Source of the DNA: Gracilaria gracilis
Taxonomy: Eukaryota; Rhodophyta; Florideophyceae; Gracilariales; Gracilariaceae
Direction of reading: 5' to 3'
NCBI GenBank assembly: GCA_030374805.1
Contig: JARGSG010000082.1
Location: 62,001 to 126,000, forward strand
DNA: 64,000 nt
A program made the translations under genes and the position numbers. The stretch's first letter is position 1. Every line of letters begins with the position of its first letter. The notes beneath the pieces were generated by a model. It ran no database searches, was not told the DNA's origin, and saw only the letters and a list, made by a program, of their open reading frames with translations. Positions 1 through 10,015 of the stretch are shown one piece after another.

Positions 1-690
1 GATTATTCGGTACGCCTTAACAAGGCTTTCCACCGCTGTGGTAATGTCTACCCCGCTGGGGAACGTTGTACGATGTTCATTGATGTGCTCAGCCCAGCCA
101 TCAAGTCACTCGTTGCCCGACGTCGGGAGGACAAGCCGAGGATTACCTACCTCGAGTTGGTCCAAGCCGCACGCGCGGAGGGTGATGCAGTACGTGCTCG
201 TGTTCCTCATTCGAGGTCGAAGCCCGCAAAAGCGTTGGTGATGGAGTACCGCTCCCCATCACTCTTGCTGGTAGTGGCTGAACACCCTCAACAGGGATAT
301 GACAACGTGCAGTTGGCCCATGGCGAATTCATCTCCGTGCCGACTACGGAACTTCCGTCTACGACGGATACATCGTTCGATACAGCACTGGTCGACCTAG
401 CGCTATATAGGGACAACCGTCGTGTGACGGCGCCTTCTATCCCATATTCGAAGGGAGGCCCCCGTTTTCAACGACCTGGCAGGAGAGACTCCCGCCTTGC
501 GGTTCGTTTCGCCAAAGTTCGGAAAGGTAACCTGCAAGCAGGAGTATTGCGTTTGATATGCCACCTGTGCTATACACACGGTCACACATCACCGCAATGT
601 CTCCTCTCTCTGAGGGAAACGGGCAAATTAGTGTCGAACTACGAAGCCCTCACTCCAGAGGAGAAGCGCACGGTGCCCGTCGCATCGTAA
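1..690 (+). pseudogene. gypsy A Gag, C-terminal part
   Basis: The frame is open from base 1, so Gag starts upstream of the window. A retroviral-type zinc knuckle with C-x2-C-x4-H-x4-C spacing (CHLCYTHGHTSPQC) lies at 559-600, near the end. The stop at 688-690 is followed by more coding-like sequence in another frame (about 750-880, proline/glutamate-rich), so the Gag-Pol junction appears broken rather than ended. Gag would form the particle shell and bind RNA through the knuckle. Family assignment rests on the knuckle and the protease downstream. Confidence 0.75.
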
Positions 691-917
691 TTGCGCGCGG
701 AGTTGGATCTTTTGCATGCTCTTACGCTTGCGCGGTAAGTTCCGATGAAGTCGAATGTCCCCGCTCAACAGGCGTACGTTCCAAAGACCACTTACGTGGT
801 AAACCCTCAGCGAGGAACCCAAGTCGTCGTCGTTGAGGAGCCTGAGAAGCCACCGCAGGCGGAAGCCCAGGAAAACTAAACAAGGGAGTCTCCCCTTCGG
901 GAGAGGCGTCCTCAGAG

Positions 918-1696
918 TTGAGGCTGTTGACGCCCGAGGCGTCGTTGCCTCGCTCCCCGGTGAAAGTCTTCACTAGGAGTGACACCGCTGACGTGGATTC
1001 GGGACACTTGGGTGTTCTGCGTCGACCGTGGATACGGATTAAAAACCCCTGGATCCCGGATAGAATCTTGGTCATGGCCAAGCGTAACTATAAAATTTAC
1101 GCTGACCTTGGCCTCAATTCCCAGTTTCTGGTTCGCGTTCTTGCAGTCCTGGATACAGGTGCGGGCCCGAACTTTGTCGTGGAATCCCTTTTGCCTCCGC
1201 AGGTGCGGTCTCGAATCCGCGCTGATGCGGTTATGGATGTCGCAGATGCGCACAACAACCCGTTGAAAACGGTAGGCACCGTCGACTTGGTCGTACGGTT
1301 GGGCACCATGATGGTGAAGCTTGACCTTATTGTCTGTCGGTCATTGGCCGCTCCAGTCATACTGGGATGTGACTACTGCGACAGGTTTGTCGATGCAATC
1401 AGGCCCCGCCTCAGGCGTGTTGAACTTGACGACGGATCGTCTGCTCTGATTGTTCGGCGTCCCCTGAAGCGGGCTTCGCGGAAGCAAGTTCTACTCCCTG
1501 CTGCGCATGAACCACCTGCGGCGCGCCAAGAATCTACGAAGCTACGCGTCGCTGCGTCTGTTTCCATCCCGCATGAGTCGAAGGTAATGGTGCCTCGAGG
1601 TCAATTCCCGTCAACACGGTATTCGGGTTGTACAACTCATTTCCTCGTTGTACGAGAGATATCAATTAGCCGTTTCGAACTGTGTTGTGCAGGTCA
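918..1696 (+). pseudogene. gypsy A aspartic protease, interrupted
   Basis: A retropepsin active site (VLDTGAGPNFV, about 1144-1176) is followed by a beta-rich region ending in an ILGCDYCDRF segment typical of Ty3/gypsy proteases. The trailing part continues in a different frame (LYERYQLAVSNCVVQV), so a frameshift lies near 1600-1640. The sequence is cut at 1696 by the Harbinger insertion, and the same protein continues at 11902 (TPDISFRVLVANLGSKP). The enzyme would cleave the Gag-Pol precursor. The track-type start at 918 is a TTG and has no significance of its own. Confidence 0.8.
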
Positions 1697-1746
1697 GGGT
1701 CTTTCAACACATCCGTACCAGCCGTTCTAGCGTACCAGCGTGCCAG
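1697..1746 (+). repeat. Left terminal inverted repeat of Harbinger-type element
   Basis: Fifty bases beginning GGGTCTTTCAACACATCC match the reverse complement of 11849-11898 with six differences by my count. The preceding TCA (1694-1696) is the left target-site duplication. Confidence 0.9.
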
Positions 1747-2148
1747 TACTTTCTTGACGTTTTTTATTTAGAACCTTAGTAAAACTCAACATTCAGCATT
1801 TGCTAAATCGGATCGGCTTCCCATGAAAAGTGTGTCAGCAAAGGGTAAGCATTTGCTTATAGAGAGCGGCTCTCGGAGATACAATTGCCGTCTTCCCGTC
1901 TAGATCTTTCAACTAGATCCCCCAAATGTTCCGTTTTCCCTTCGAACGCAAACCTCAAAGAACTCTGCCTCCCCCTCAACCTATTTTGATTGCCTTTTGC
2001 GTACCATTCTTCTACAATGTAGTTCAAATTTGAACAAACCATGAAGATCGGCAAGCTCACAGCTATACTCCGATGCCGTCAAAACCACACTTTGCTCTGC
2101 GTTAGTACGTTTTTTTGCCATACTACTACCACCCACTAACCACTTGTA

Positions 2149-3357
2149 ATGGATCAATCTAACCTTTACTCTATTGTTGCGCAAACCATGACCATTGGAG
2201 CTTATTACCTCAGAAAAAGAAACAAGCGACGAAATCGAAGCATTTCTTTGTTTCCGCCCATTAGAAAACTTTCCGCCCGGTACGATGAACTGTTAACTTT
2301 TTCTCTAAACGAAAGTTGCTACAATAGTCTTTATCGTATGAAGAGATCTAGTTTCAAACGATTGCTGTCAAAAGTCGGTGGGCATCTTCAAAAAAATAAT
2401 GCAATGGCACGCAGGGCACAGAACTGGGCTATATCTCCGCAGAGTCGTCTGGAGATGACGTTGTCTTTTCTGGGTGGAGCACGTTATCAAGATTTATTCA
2501 AGAACTATAAATGTGGCCCATCGACCGTATACAAGGTCTTCCACGACACATGTGAGGCTCTGAACAAGGTCCTGAAGTTTCCAGGCCTCCCTAAAACTGA
2601 TATGGGTTATCGACAACTGGCTGATGGCTTCAAAATGTTTAGACGCGCTCCAAGCCCATTTACTGGTTGCATAGGCGCTCTGGATGGTATATTGGTTAAT
2701 ATTGCTTGTCCAGGTGAGGAATACAATCCCGCCTCATTCTTTACCAGAAAAGGGTACTACGGGCTGCCGGTTCAGGCGGTCGCATCTCATGACTATCGAT
2801 TTCTATTTGCGTCTATTAAGTGCTCGTGTGCTACGCATGATTCGCTATGCTTTAGTGTGTCAGAGTTAGGTAAGTATCTAAGAGAGAAAGAGCTACCATT
2901 AGGAATATGGATTGTTTGGGACGAGGCTTACGTGTGCTCTGAATTTCTTATAACCCCCATTCCTATGTCAAAAGCATCAGCCTGGGAACAAGTGTTCAAT
3001 TATTGTCTTTCTTCTTTGCGCATTGTTGTTGATCAGGCGTTTGGAATATTGGTTTCCAAGTTTCCTATCCTGAAACATGGTTTGAAGTTTGAACTCTCCA
3101 AGAACACTCGTGTTGTCGCCGTTTGTATGAAGCTCCATAATTTTATTATAGAGCAAGAGGGAGTGCAGGATATTTCAGAGTACAGCCGGGATGACATGCT
3201 CAAGATCAGAGAGCATGCGGATGACTGGTACGAACACTGCGGAACGTTGGGCAATTCTGATATTGCAGAGGTATCTATGAAGAGATTACAGATGGTACAA
3301 ATTGTAGAAGATCTCAACTTGACGCGTCCATACGCCCGCGTGGTTCCCACTGCCTGA
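2149..3357 (+). CDS. PIF/Harbinger-family transposase (DDE_Tnp_4-like), intact
   Basis: A 402-residue ORF with an RNase-H-like DDE nuclease. The first catalytic Asp is D179 in GALDGILVNI; the second is D258 in VWDEAY, followed by LITP as in this family. The third position, normally Glu in the R-x-x-V-E-x-x-F-G block, reads RIVVDQAFG (D295). A helical N-terminal DNA-binding region precedes the core. It would cut the transposon ends, probably with a partner DNA-binding protein. The ORF starts 452 bp inside the left end and has no breaks. Domain order and the RFxIL-like segment (SKFPIL) support the family. Whether the Glu-to-Asp change permits catalysis cannot be told from sequence. Confidence 0.85.
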   Translation: MDQSNLYSIVAQTMTIGAYYLRKRNKRRNRSISLFPPIRKLSARYDELLTFSLNESCYNSLYRMKRSSFKRLLSKVGGHLQKNNAMARRAQNWAISPQSRLEMTLSFLGGARYQDLFKNYKCGPSTVYKVFHDTCEALNKVLKFPGLPKTDMGYRQLADGFKMFRRAPSPFTGCIGALDGILVNIACPGEEYNPASFFTRKGYYGLPVQAVASHDYRFLFASIKCSCATHDSLCFSVSELGKYLREKELPLGIWIVWDEAYVCSEFLITPIPMSKASAWEQVFNYCLSSLRIVVDQAFGILVSKFPILKHGLKFELSKNTRVVAVCMKLHNFIIEQEGVQDISEYSRDDMLKIREHADDWYEHCGTLGNSDIAEVSMKRLQMVQIVEDLNLTRPYARVVPTA

Positions 3358-4139
3358 TTTTTGGTGCATGATTGACCACTCGCTTGCCCCGTTTCCCTCA
3401 GTTCGCAGGTTACTCTTTTAGAAAGTTAATCTCATGCGTAGAGAGAGAGGAGAAAAGCGATTTGTCTCTAGATCTGTCTACTGATCTATCCTACGGAGAA
3501 TGGCTTTAACGTAATGTGCTGCTTGGTTGATGTCGTAACATCAAAGCTTATGTGTGAGTCTATTTGGCGTGCAAGCGGCTCTCAATTGGCTCCAACGAAG
3601 CAATCGAAGCTTTGCCTGCCTGGCTAGGTTGAGAAAATGAAACACTGTGTCTCACTGATTCTTGACAACCAGCTATTTCCGAGCTTCCCTTCTGGTTGGA
3701 ACGGAGAGGGCGGAACATTTCTTCGAGGAGCACCGGGCACCTTCGAAGAAGGAATGTATCGGACAGATTTGGAAGTAGTGGGGCTTCGTCGTGCAGCTCA
3801 GAGCTCTTGAACATTTTTATGCCGCCTCTGCCACTCTGGACACTGTTTATTGTGTGTTTCCATGCTCTGTTGGAAAGTGATGGAGTTAACAAGCGGCCTC
3901 GTTGGCTCAATCAATGGAATATTTACCAAGGAGCTGGCAGATTCTCACGGTGAGACAATGAGGCATCATGCAGAAAGAAGCTGATAGGTGCGAAGGCAAG
4001 CATCGAAGTAATCATCAAACTGGCATTTCCTCGGTAGAAACCTCATGTAATTTCTACAATGCAGTTAAGAACGGCAGAGAGACAAGCATAGGAGCCCTGG
4101 AGACCGCTTGGGAATGGCCCTGCAAAGCTCAAGGGCGAT
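3358..4139. other. No convincing gene; possibly the lost N-terminal region of the POLE2 copy
   Basis: Only short overlapping open frames on both strands. The stretch just before 4140 is weakly coding-like and could be a degraded N-terminal helical region of the POLE2 copy, but I cannot align it. Confidence 0.4.
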
Positions 4140-5877
4140 ATGTTCCGCTCGCGATACGATGTTATGCTCAATAAACCCCTTGAGGATCCCAAATTGAAGC
4201 TACTAATGAGCGAGTTGCAATCGGTCTCCCGGTCTAGTCCATACTTTCAGCTAACGGAAATCGAAAGCCTGTCACTTTCAAAAGAGATCAGTTAGTGCAT
4301 GGCGTTTTCACTCCATGTCAAGAAGGGATCTGGTACTTAGAGGACCTCAACGTCAAGGCAGACCTGTCCGAGACCTTTGTGACTTCTGGTATGCATACGG
4401 AAGCCAGTTTTGTCATAGCTCAAGGGCAAGTTACAGAACGCAAAGGGGAAGAGCCAATATTCAAGGGTCAAGAAATAGAAACCCCTCCTTGTGAGTCCCG
4501 CGAGGATACCATCATGGCACTTGGACGAGACGCCAATCCGTTTGGTGGTCATTTTGATATGAGTGAGACGTCAGATCTTCTAAAGATTGAAGAGCAGAGC
4601 TTAGAGACGGTTTTTCTTTTCGTTTCAGACGTCGCTTTAGACAATTCTCGAGTCTTTGCTGGTTTGCGACATATCTGGAAACCGTTTCTTGAAGATGGTG
4701 TCGTTCCTTCTGTAATAGTTCTCATGGGTAACTTTCTTTCCCACCGCTTTGGGGAAAAACCAGACGACGTGTCAACTCTATGCGAGAAACTCGGAGAGCT
4801 GGGTGCCATGGTCAAAGACGAGTTTAAAGAACTAATTGACAAAACCACCTTTGTCATAGTCCCGGGACCAAACGACCCAGGACCAGGAAATGTATTGCCG
4901 CGACCTCCGATGCCGCAGATGATCACTAAACGATTCGTGGAAGCTGTGGGTTCTGAAAACGTCCACCTTGCTACAAATCCTTGTCAAATTCGATTTATTA
5001 CCCAAGAGATTGTTATTCTAAGAGAAGATCTCATGCAGAAGATGATTCGTCATTGCGCCGTAAAACCTGATCTGACGGAAGCTGCATTGATGCATACTCA
5101 TTTAGTGAAAACGGTTAGCGACCAGAAATACTTGACTCCGCTTCCACTCTCTGCAAGGCCAGTCCTCTGGGCTCATGATCATGGCCTCTGGCTTTTCCCT
5201 ACACCACACGTTATAGTTCTCGCAGACAAGGTTGACAGCTACATATGCACGTACGAGAGAAACCTTGGCATGAACCCAGGTTCTTTCAAAACTGACTTCT
5301 CTTTCCTAGTCTACCTTCCAGCTGAGAAACGAGCGCAACAAAGCTCCCTGACAGTGAAGACATAAAGTTTTTTGAACAGATAGACGAGAGACGCACAGAA
5401 GAGGAAAATGTTCTGGCTGCCCATGAGGAGGAGGATTTGATATCAGATGATCATTCTGAACTTATGGGAGGAAGGCAGACAAAGCACACCATACTAGAGG
5501 ATGTTTCAATCCTTTCGGAAGAAGAGACGCCAAGACCTTCAGAAACCGGATCGATTGTGCCTCATCTAAGTCCCCCTCATGTTGTAGGTTCCGGGGATGA
5601 CATTGAGAGCGATTCAGTGAAGAATGATGTCTCCGAAAGGCGTGATTCAGAGGGAGGACAAAACGAACCGAAGCAAGTTGCTGAAATGAATGAGCAAATC
5701 GAGAAAACTTCTGAACCAGGTGGCAAGATTGATGCGGGAGAAGCAAGTGAACACACTCATAACTTTGAAGATTCTGATGATAAAAGCCACATAGAACCAG
5801 CCGAAGGGGTCGAGCGATTATATATAAAGACCTTGGTTCGAAATTCTGTTGTCGAAGACTCAAACTGGATGCCTTAG
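4140..5877 (+). pseudogene. POLE2: DNA polymerase epsilon subunit B (Dpb2/POLE2) pseudogene, transposon cargo
   Basis: The 4295-5365 segment matches the calcineurin-like phosphoesterase/OB core of the epsilon B subunit: GVFTP, LEDLN, a VFLFVSDV strand, VLMGNF, VPGPNDPGPGNVLPRPP, NPCQIRFITQEIVILRED, HLVKT...LTPLPL and MNPGSF. The upstream piece 4140-4288 (FRSRYDVML...FQLTEIESL) is in another frame, so a frameshift lies near 4288. A second frameshift near 5348 moves LPDSEDIKFFEQ into a frame that runs to 5877 as an acidic, Ser-rich tail unlike the short C-terminus of animal POLE2. In the working gene this subunit is a non-catalytic scaffold of the leading-strand polymerase. Here it is broken and lies between transposase and NRAMP inside the Harbinger element. 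Confidence 0.85.
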
Positions 5878-6085
5878 GCTGACGAAGGTTCTGGTTCAGC
5901 ACGAGAGTAAGCCAGTACGACGGAGCCTCAATACTTTTACACAAAGTTTAGAATAGTTTAAGTGACAATTCATGTGTTAAGTTGTTGTTGCGGTTGTCGC
6001 TTCCTCGCAACTTCTCCTGTTCTATACAAGTCAACGGCTTTGTCAAGCTCTGGAGGTTCTTCAGGTGCGATACGCAACGTTACAG

Positions 6086-7680
6086 TCATCGGAGACGGGT
6101 CGGCAGGCTCCCGACAGGAGAGGCTAACGAATCTAACTCAAATTCATCTTTCAACACGAAGTCATATTCATCTTCAACCCTGTAGACTGGGCCTGATCCT
6201 CCAGTTTCTGTTCTGAACGCGATCCATGCAAGAAATATCATTATGGCCACGAAAAGTGGCGCAATGCATGCAAGAGTGAGGAGCTTCAATCCTACATGAC
6301 TCGACTGGACCCCCTGAATTATCGAATGAATCACGAACGCAATATTAAGACAGACAGTGTTTCCTGCAGCAGCCCATGCTAGCATAGACACGAACTTCGA
6401 GTTCTTGAACTCATTCATTCTTCGCGTGAAATTTGTAAATCGTATCATTGGAACAATAGCAAATGGGAGTTGAAGAGAAAGTACAATCTGACAAAAGATG
6501 AGCAGTTGGTAAGTCCCGGTATCGCCCATGATGGAGATGACAACCAGAGCAGGGATAATGGCGATGAGACGTGTAACAAGCCGACGAATAACTGGCGGAG
6601 CGCGAAGATGAAGAAACCCTTCCATGTCGTATTGCCCTGCTACAGTTCCGCATAGCGTATAAGCGCTACCCCGAACAGTAAAGGAGCAACTTCTAGCTTA
6701 CCAACTTTGAAGCCTGTGTTTTCGAGAAGATGATACGCTTTCGAAAGAGTAGTAACTTCAATTCCTTTTGTGCAGAAGTTGGCGGCCGCAATGATTAGAG
6801 TGGCACAGTTGATGAATAATGCAGCGTTAAGAGCAATGTTAGTGTCAATAAGGTTGTATCGGCACTCGGATCGCAGTGTTTCACGGGATCGATCTGGAAC
6901 ACGCTCGATGACCAACGCAGAGTGCAAATAAAAGTTATATGGCGTACCAGTTGCTCCAACAATGCCTGTGGCAACGTACAGGCTCGACGTGTCGAGGCGT
7001 GGGACAAAAACTCCACCCAGTACTCCGGAAACACTGGGTTTGGACATGAAGAGCTCCAAAACGAAACAGAAGGATATCACTGGCAGAAACATGAACATCA
7101 CTTGCTCTATGCGTCTCATGCCTTGGTTTTGAGCGCTTAGCAGCAAGAACGTGTCTAATGCTGTGGTTACGACACCGGCCATGAGAGGTAGGCTGAAAAG
7201 TATATTAATGCCAATTGCAGTTCCTAAAACTTCAGTAAGGTCTGTGGCAATGATTGCGAGTTCTGCCATGACCCAAAAAGCATACGTTGCGTATCGGGGA
7301 TATTCATCTCGACAAATCTCGGCGAGATGTGCACGAGTAACGATTCCCATTCTCGCCACGAGAACTTGTTGTAAGAGAGCCATAAAGTTGGCCAGAATAA
7401 GAACCCAAAGCAACTTGTACCCAAATTTGCTCCCACCTTCAATATCCGTTTTCCAGTTGCGAGGGTCTAGGTAGCCAATAGAAACGAGAAAATCGGGTCC
7501 CAAATGAGCGAGAACGCCCTTCCATGTGAAATTTCTACGGGCGGCGCATTCATCTACATCATCGACTTGCGGAGCGATGTCAGGAGGTCAAAACACAAAC
7601 TCTTCTTCATCGCTATGGGTAGCATCGCCGAAGGCTACCTCTAAAGCAACCCCGCCGTTGTTGCCCCATAAAAAAAATTG
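6086..7680 (-). pseudogene. NRAMP (SLC11) divalent-metal transporter pseudogene, transposon cargo
   Basis: Two frames, 7503-6640 and 6625-6086, together give a protein with many membrane segments. The TM1 region reads GPDFLVSIGYLDPRNW (family motif DPGN) and the TM6 region GATGTPYNFYLHSALV (family motif MPHN), both in the normal order. A frameshift at about 6640-6655 joins FGVALIRYA to GTVAGQYDMEGFL and drops a few residues of TM7. Upstream, the frame continues in good homology (FTWKGVLAHL) but has a TGA near 7588 and no clear ATG. A working NRAMP is a proton-coupled Mn/Fe transporter; this copy is broken. Strand is opposite to both polymerase-subunit copies beside it. Confidence 0.85.
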
Positions 7681-8536
7681 ACACTTTGGTCAAGACAGCC
7701 GGCTACCGGAGAAGTGTGCGTTGCTGCATTCGCCGCTGGTCTTTGTGCGCTTTTACGGATTCAACAGCAGCTCGTGTAGTTTCTGTGGCAGATTGGGGTT
7801 GGAAAGCTGGAGAGAATGCTGTTTGACAGTGAAAGGGAGTATGGTTGAAGCCTAAGAGAGCGTCTACCAACGATTCCCGCCTCGATGAAGACGGCGGTAT
7901 ACTGCTACCCTTGAGCCCCAAGGCTGTGGGGTCGTCATCTTCCTCGTCGCAATCATGCACAGTTTCTCACCTGGCGGTTGCGTGCTACAGAATGGGCTAT
8001 GCCACATTGCGCACGACGCATGCGAGCAAAACGCGCTCACGCCGGAATAGCTCGACTGCAAGTGTGAGGCATGAGCGCTCTCCAACGCCAAGTCCACGGG
8101 CGTGCCAACGGAGCAGGAGCTCAGCGACTTCGTCGCCCATCTGAGGCAAAAGGCGCTGCACGTTGCTTCATCAAAGCCTGTGTCCAACTCAAAGCTCACG
8201 CCCAAGCGTCCGTCGCAGTCGTTGCTTCCCTCCCCCACCCCACTCCCACGCGTATTGACCGCACGGATGACTTTTTTGAGGTCGAGCTGTCCAACTACTG
8301 TGATGAGGGCGTTGGTCAAGGATGAGCCGCTGGTCACCCACAACATCGAACTTGTGATTGTTCGTGACCTGAGTAATGCGCTAGAGAAATCTGTCACCTA
8401 GTCGAAGCGCACTGGGTTGCTTTAGGATGAACCGCTGCCGAGAGATGACTTGCTCGATAACGAGTATGCGAAACGTACGGGCACGGGATGCGTGGAAGCG
8501 TCGCTGGATAACTCTTAAGCTACTCCGCATAACCCA
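7681..8536. other. Degraded sequence, possibly N-terminal part of the POLA2 copy
   Basis: Overlapping short frames on both strands, GC-rich. The frame 8102-8401 (start PTEQELSDFVAHLRQKAL) is polar and Ser/Pro-rich like the variable N-terminus of polymerase alpha subunit B, but I see no diagnostic motif. Confidence 0.35.
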
Positions 8537-9930
8537 ATGTCTGTCCATGTGCGTAGCGCTGTGTCCGTGCAGTCGCTCAGCCCCGTTGACCGTGAGCGCA
8601 CCACGTATATGACCAACCTTCTACGCCAGCGCATTAACGATGTGCGTAGTCATATGCAAACCCTCACAGAGCACATCCTCAAGCGAGTCAAGCTGCTGCG
8701 TGTAGAGCAAATGCCTCCCTCGTCGTTCGCCAACTTGCTAGACCACAGTCCCGCCACTGTTCTCATCGCTGGTCATATCACAACTAAGCTGGAGGAGAAT
8801 GATGCATCTTTGAAGGGGTCGGTAAATATCCAGTCCGTCGTTCTGGAGAACGAAGATGGAAACCGAATCAAACTCAATCTCAATAGGCTCGTCGAGAAAG
8901 AGCATCTTTGTTTATAAACCCGGGCATGATTGTCGTCGTCGAGGGCGTTAACACCAACAGCAGACTCTCTGACGTAAATAATATCTACGAAAACGCCATG
9001 CAAACACCCAAATAGCAACGTTGCGTCCCCAACGATGAACATCAAGCTAAGATAGAACATGACGATGAAATCCAACCTAGCACGTCGGCAGACCAAGACG
9101 CCCAATCGTATGCCAACCTCGTCGTGGCAGCGGGACCGTTTACCCGTTCGTCCAATCTCAAGTACGAGCCTCTCACGGATCTTCTACAGATCATTAAGCG
9201 CAACAAACACGACGTTGTCATTTTAACCGGTCCATTTGTAGAAGAATCTAAGCAACACATCTCCGAACAAACCCCGATGCCGTTTGGTCAACTGTTTGCT
9301 TCTCGAGTTATCCATCTGCTACAAGCGACGATATCCAGGATGAAGGACAGCGGCGACACGGTTCCGCAATTTGTGCTGATTCCAGCACTGGGAGACGTTC
9401 ACCACGACTTTGTTTGTCCCCAACCAGCTTTCTGCTGGCCGTATAAACAACAAGATCCGAACATTCATCTGCACCCAAACCCATCCGTGTTACGGGTGGG
9501 CGCGAAAGACGGGCAACACGTCTCGTTTGTGGGCACATCGTCGCTGTCAACGGTTTTGGATATATGTGCTGATAGTGTGTGCATGAACAAGCAAGATCAC
9601 TTGGGCTCAATTGTATCCCACATGTTGAGGCAACTCTCGTTCTACCCAACCATCTCGCCAAGCAACTCAGTGTCTCTGGACACGAACTTTCTGGACCGTC
9701 TGGGTAACATGGACGTGGACACTGGTGATCCTGTCGACATGATCATCATGCCGTCCAAGTTGAAAGCAATTGCCAAGAGTGTTGACGGCGGTGCGATTGC
9801 TGTGAATCTCGGCCTAAGTGGGAAGATAAGGGTAGATGATTCAAACACATTTGTGACAGTCCTTGCTGGAAGAGCTGCAACTAGGTTGGTCGGGCTAGCA
9901 ATTGGCTACCGCTGTACCCTTGGTAAGTAA
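8537..9930 (+). pseudogene. POLA2: DNA polymerase alpha subunit B (POLA2) pseudogene, transposon cargo
   Basis: 8537-8917 encodes the OB-fold region (YMTNLLRQRI...; SVVLENEDGNRIKLNL). A stop at 8915 is a frameshift: the next frame gives INPGMIVVVEGVNTNS up to a TAG at 9013-9015. That frame then runs on through VVAAGPFTRSSNLKYEPL, VVILTGPFVEES, QFVLIPALGDVHHDFVCPQP, the YYP-like FYPTISP block, and VDMIIMPSKL to 9930. This is the inactive phosphoesterase core of the alpha-primase B subunit, which in the working gene tethers polymerase alpha to the replisome. At least one frameshift and one stop make it a pseudogene. It is the second replicative-polymerase B subunit in the same transposon. Confidence 0.85.
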
Positions 9931-10015
9931 TGCAATCGTAGTTTCTCTACGCAAATGATGCGAGCCCCTTACTAACTATTTCCACGATTGAGAGAACCTC
10001 ATTTCTGATAGTTCG

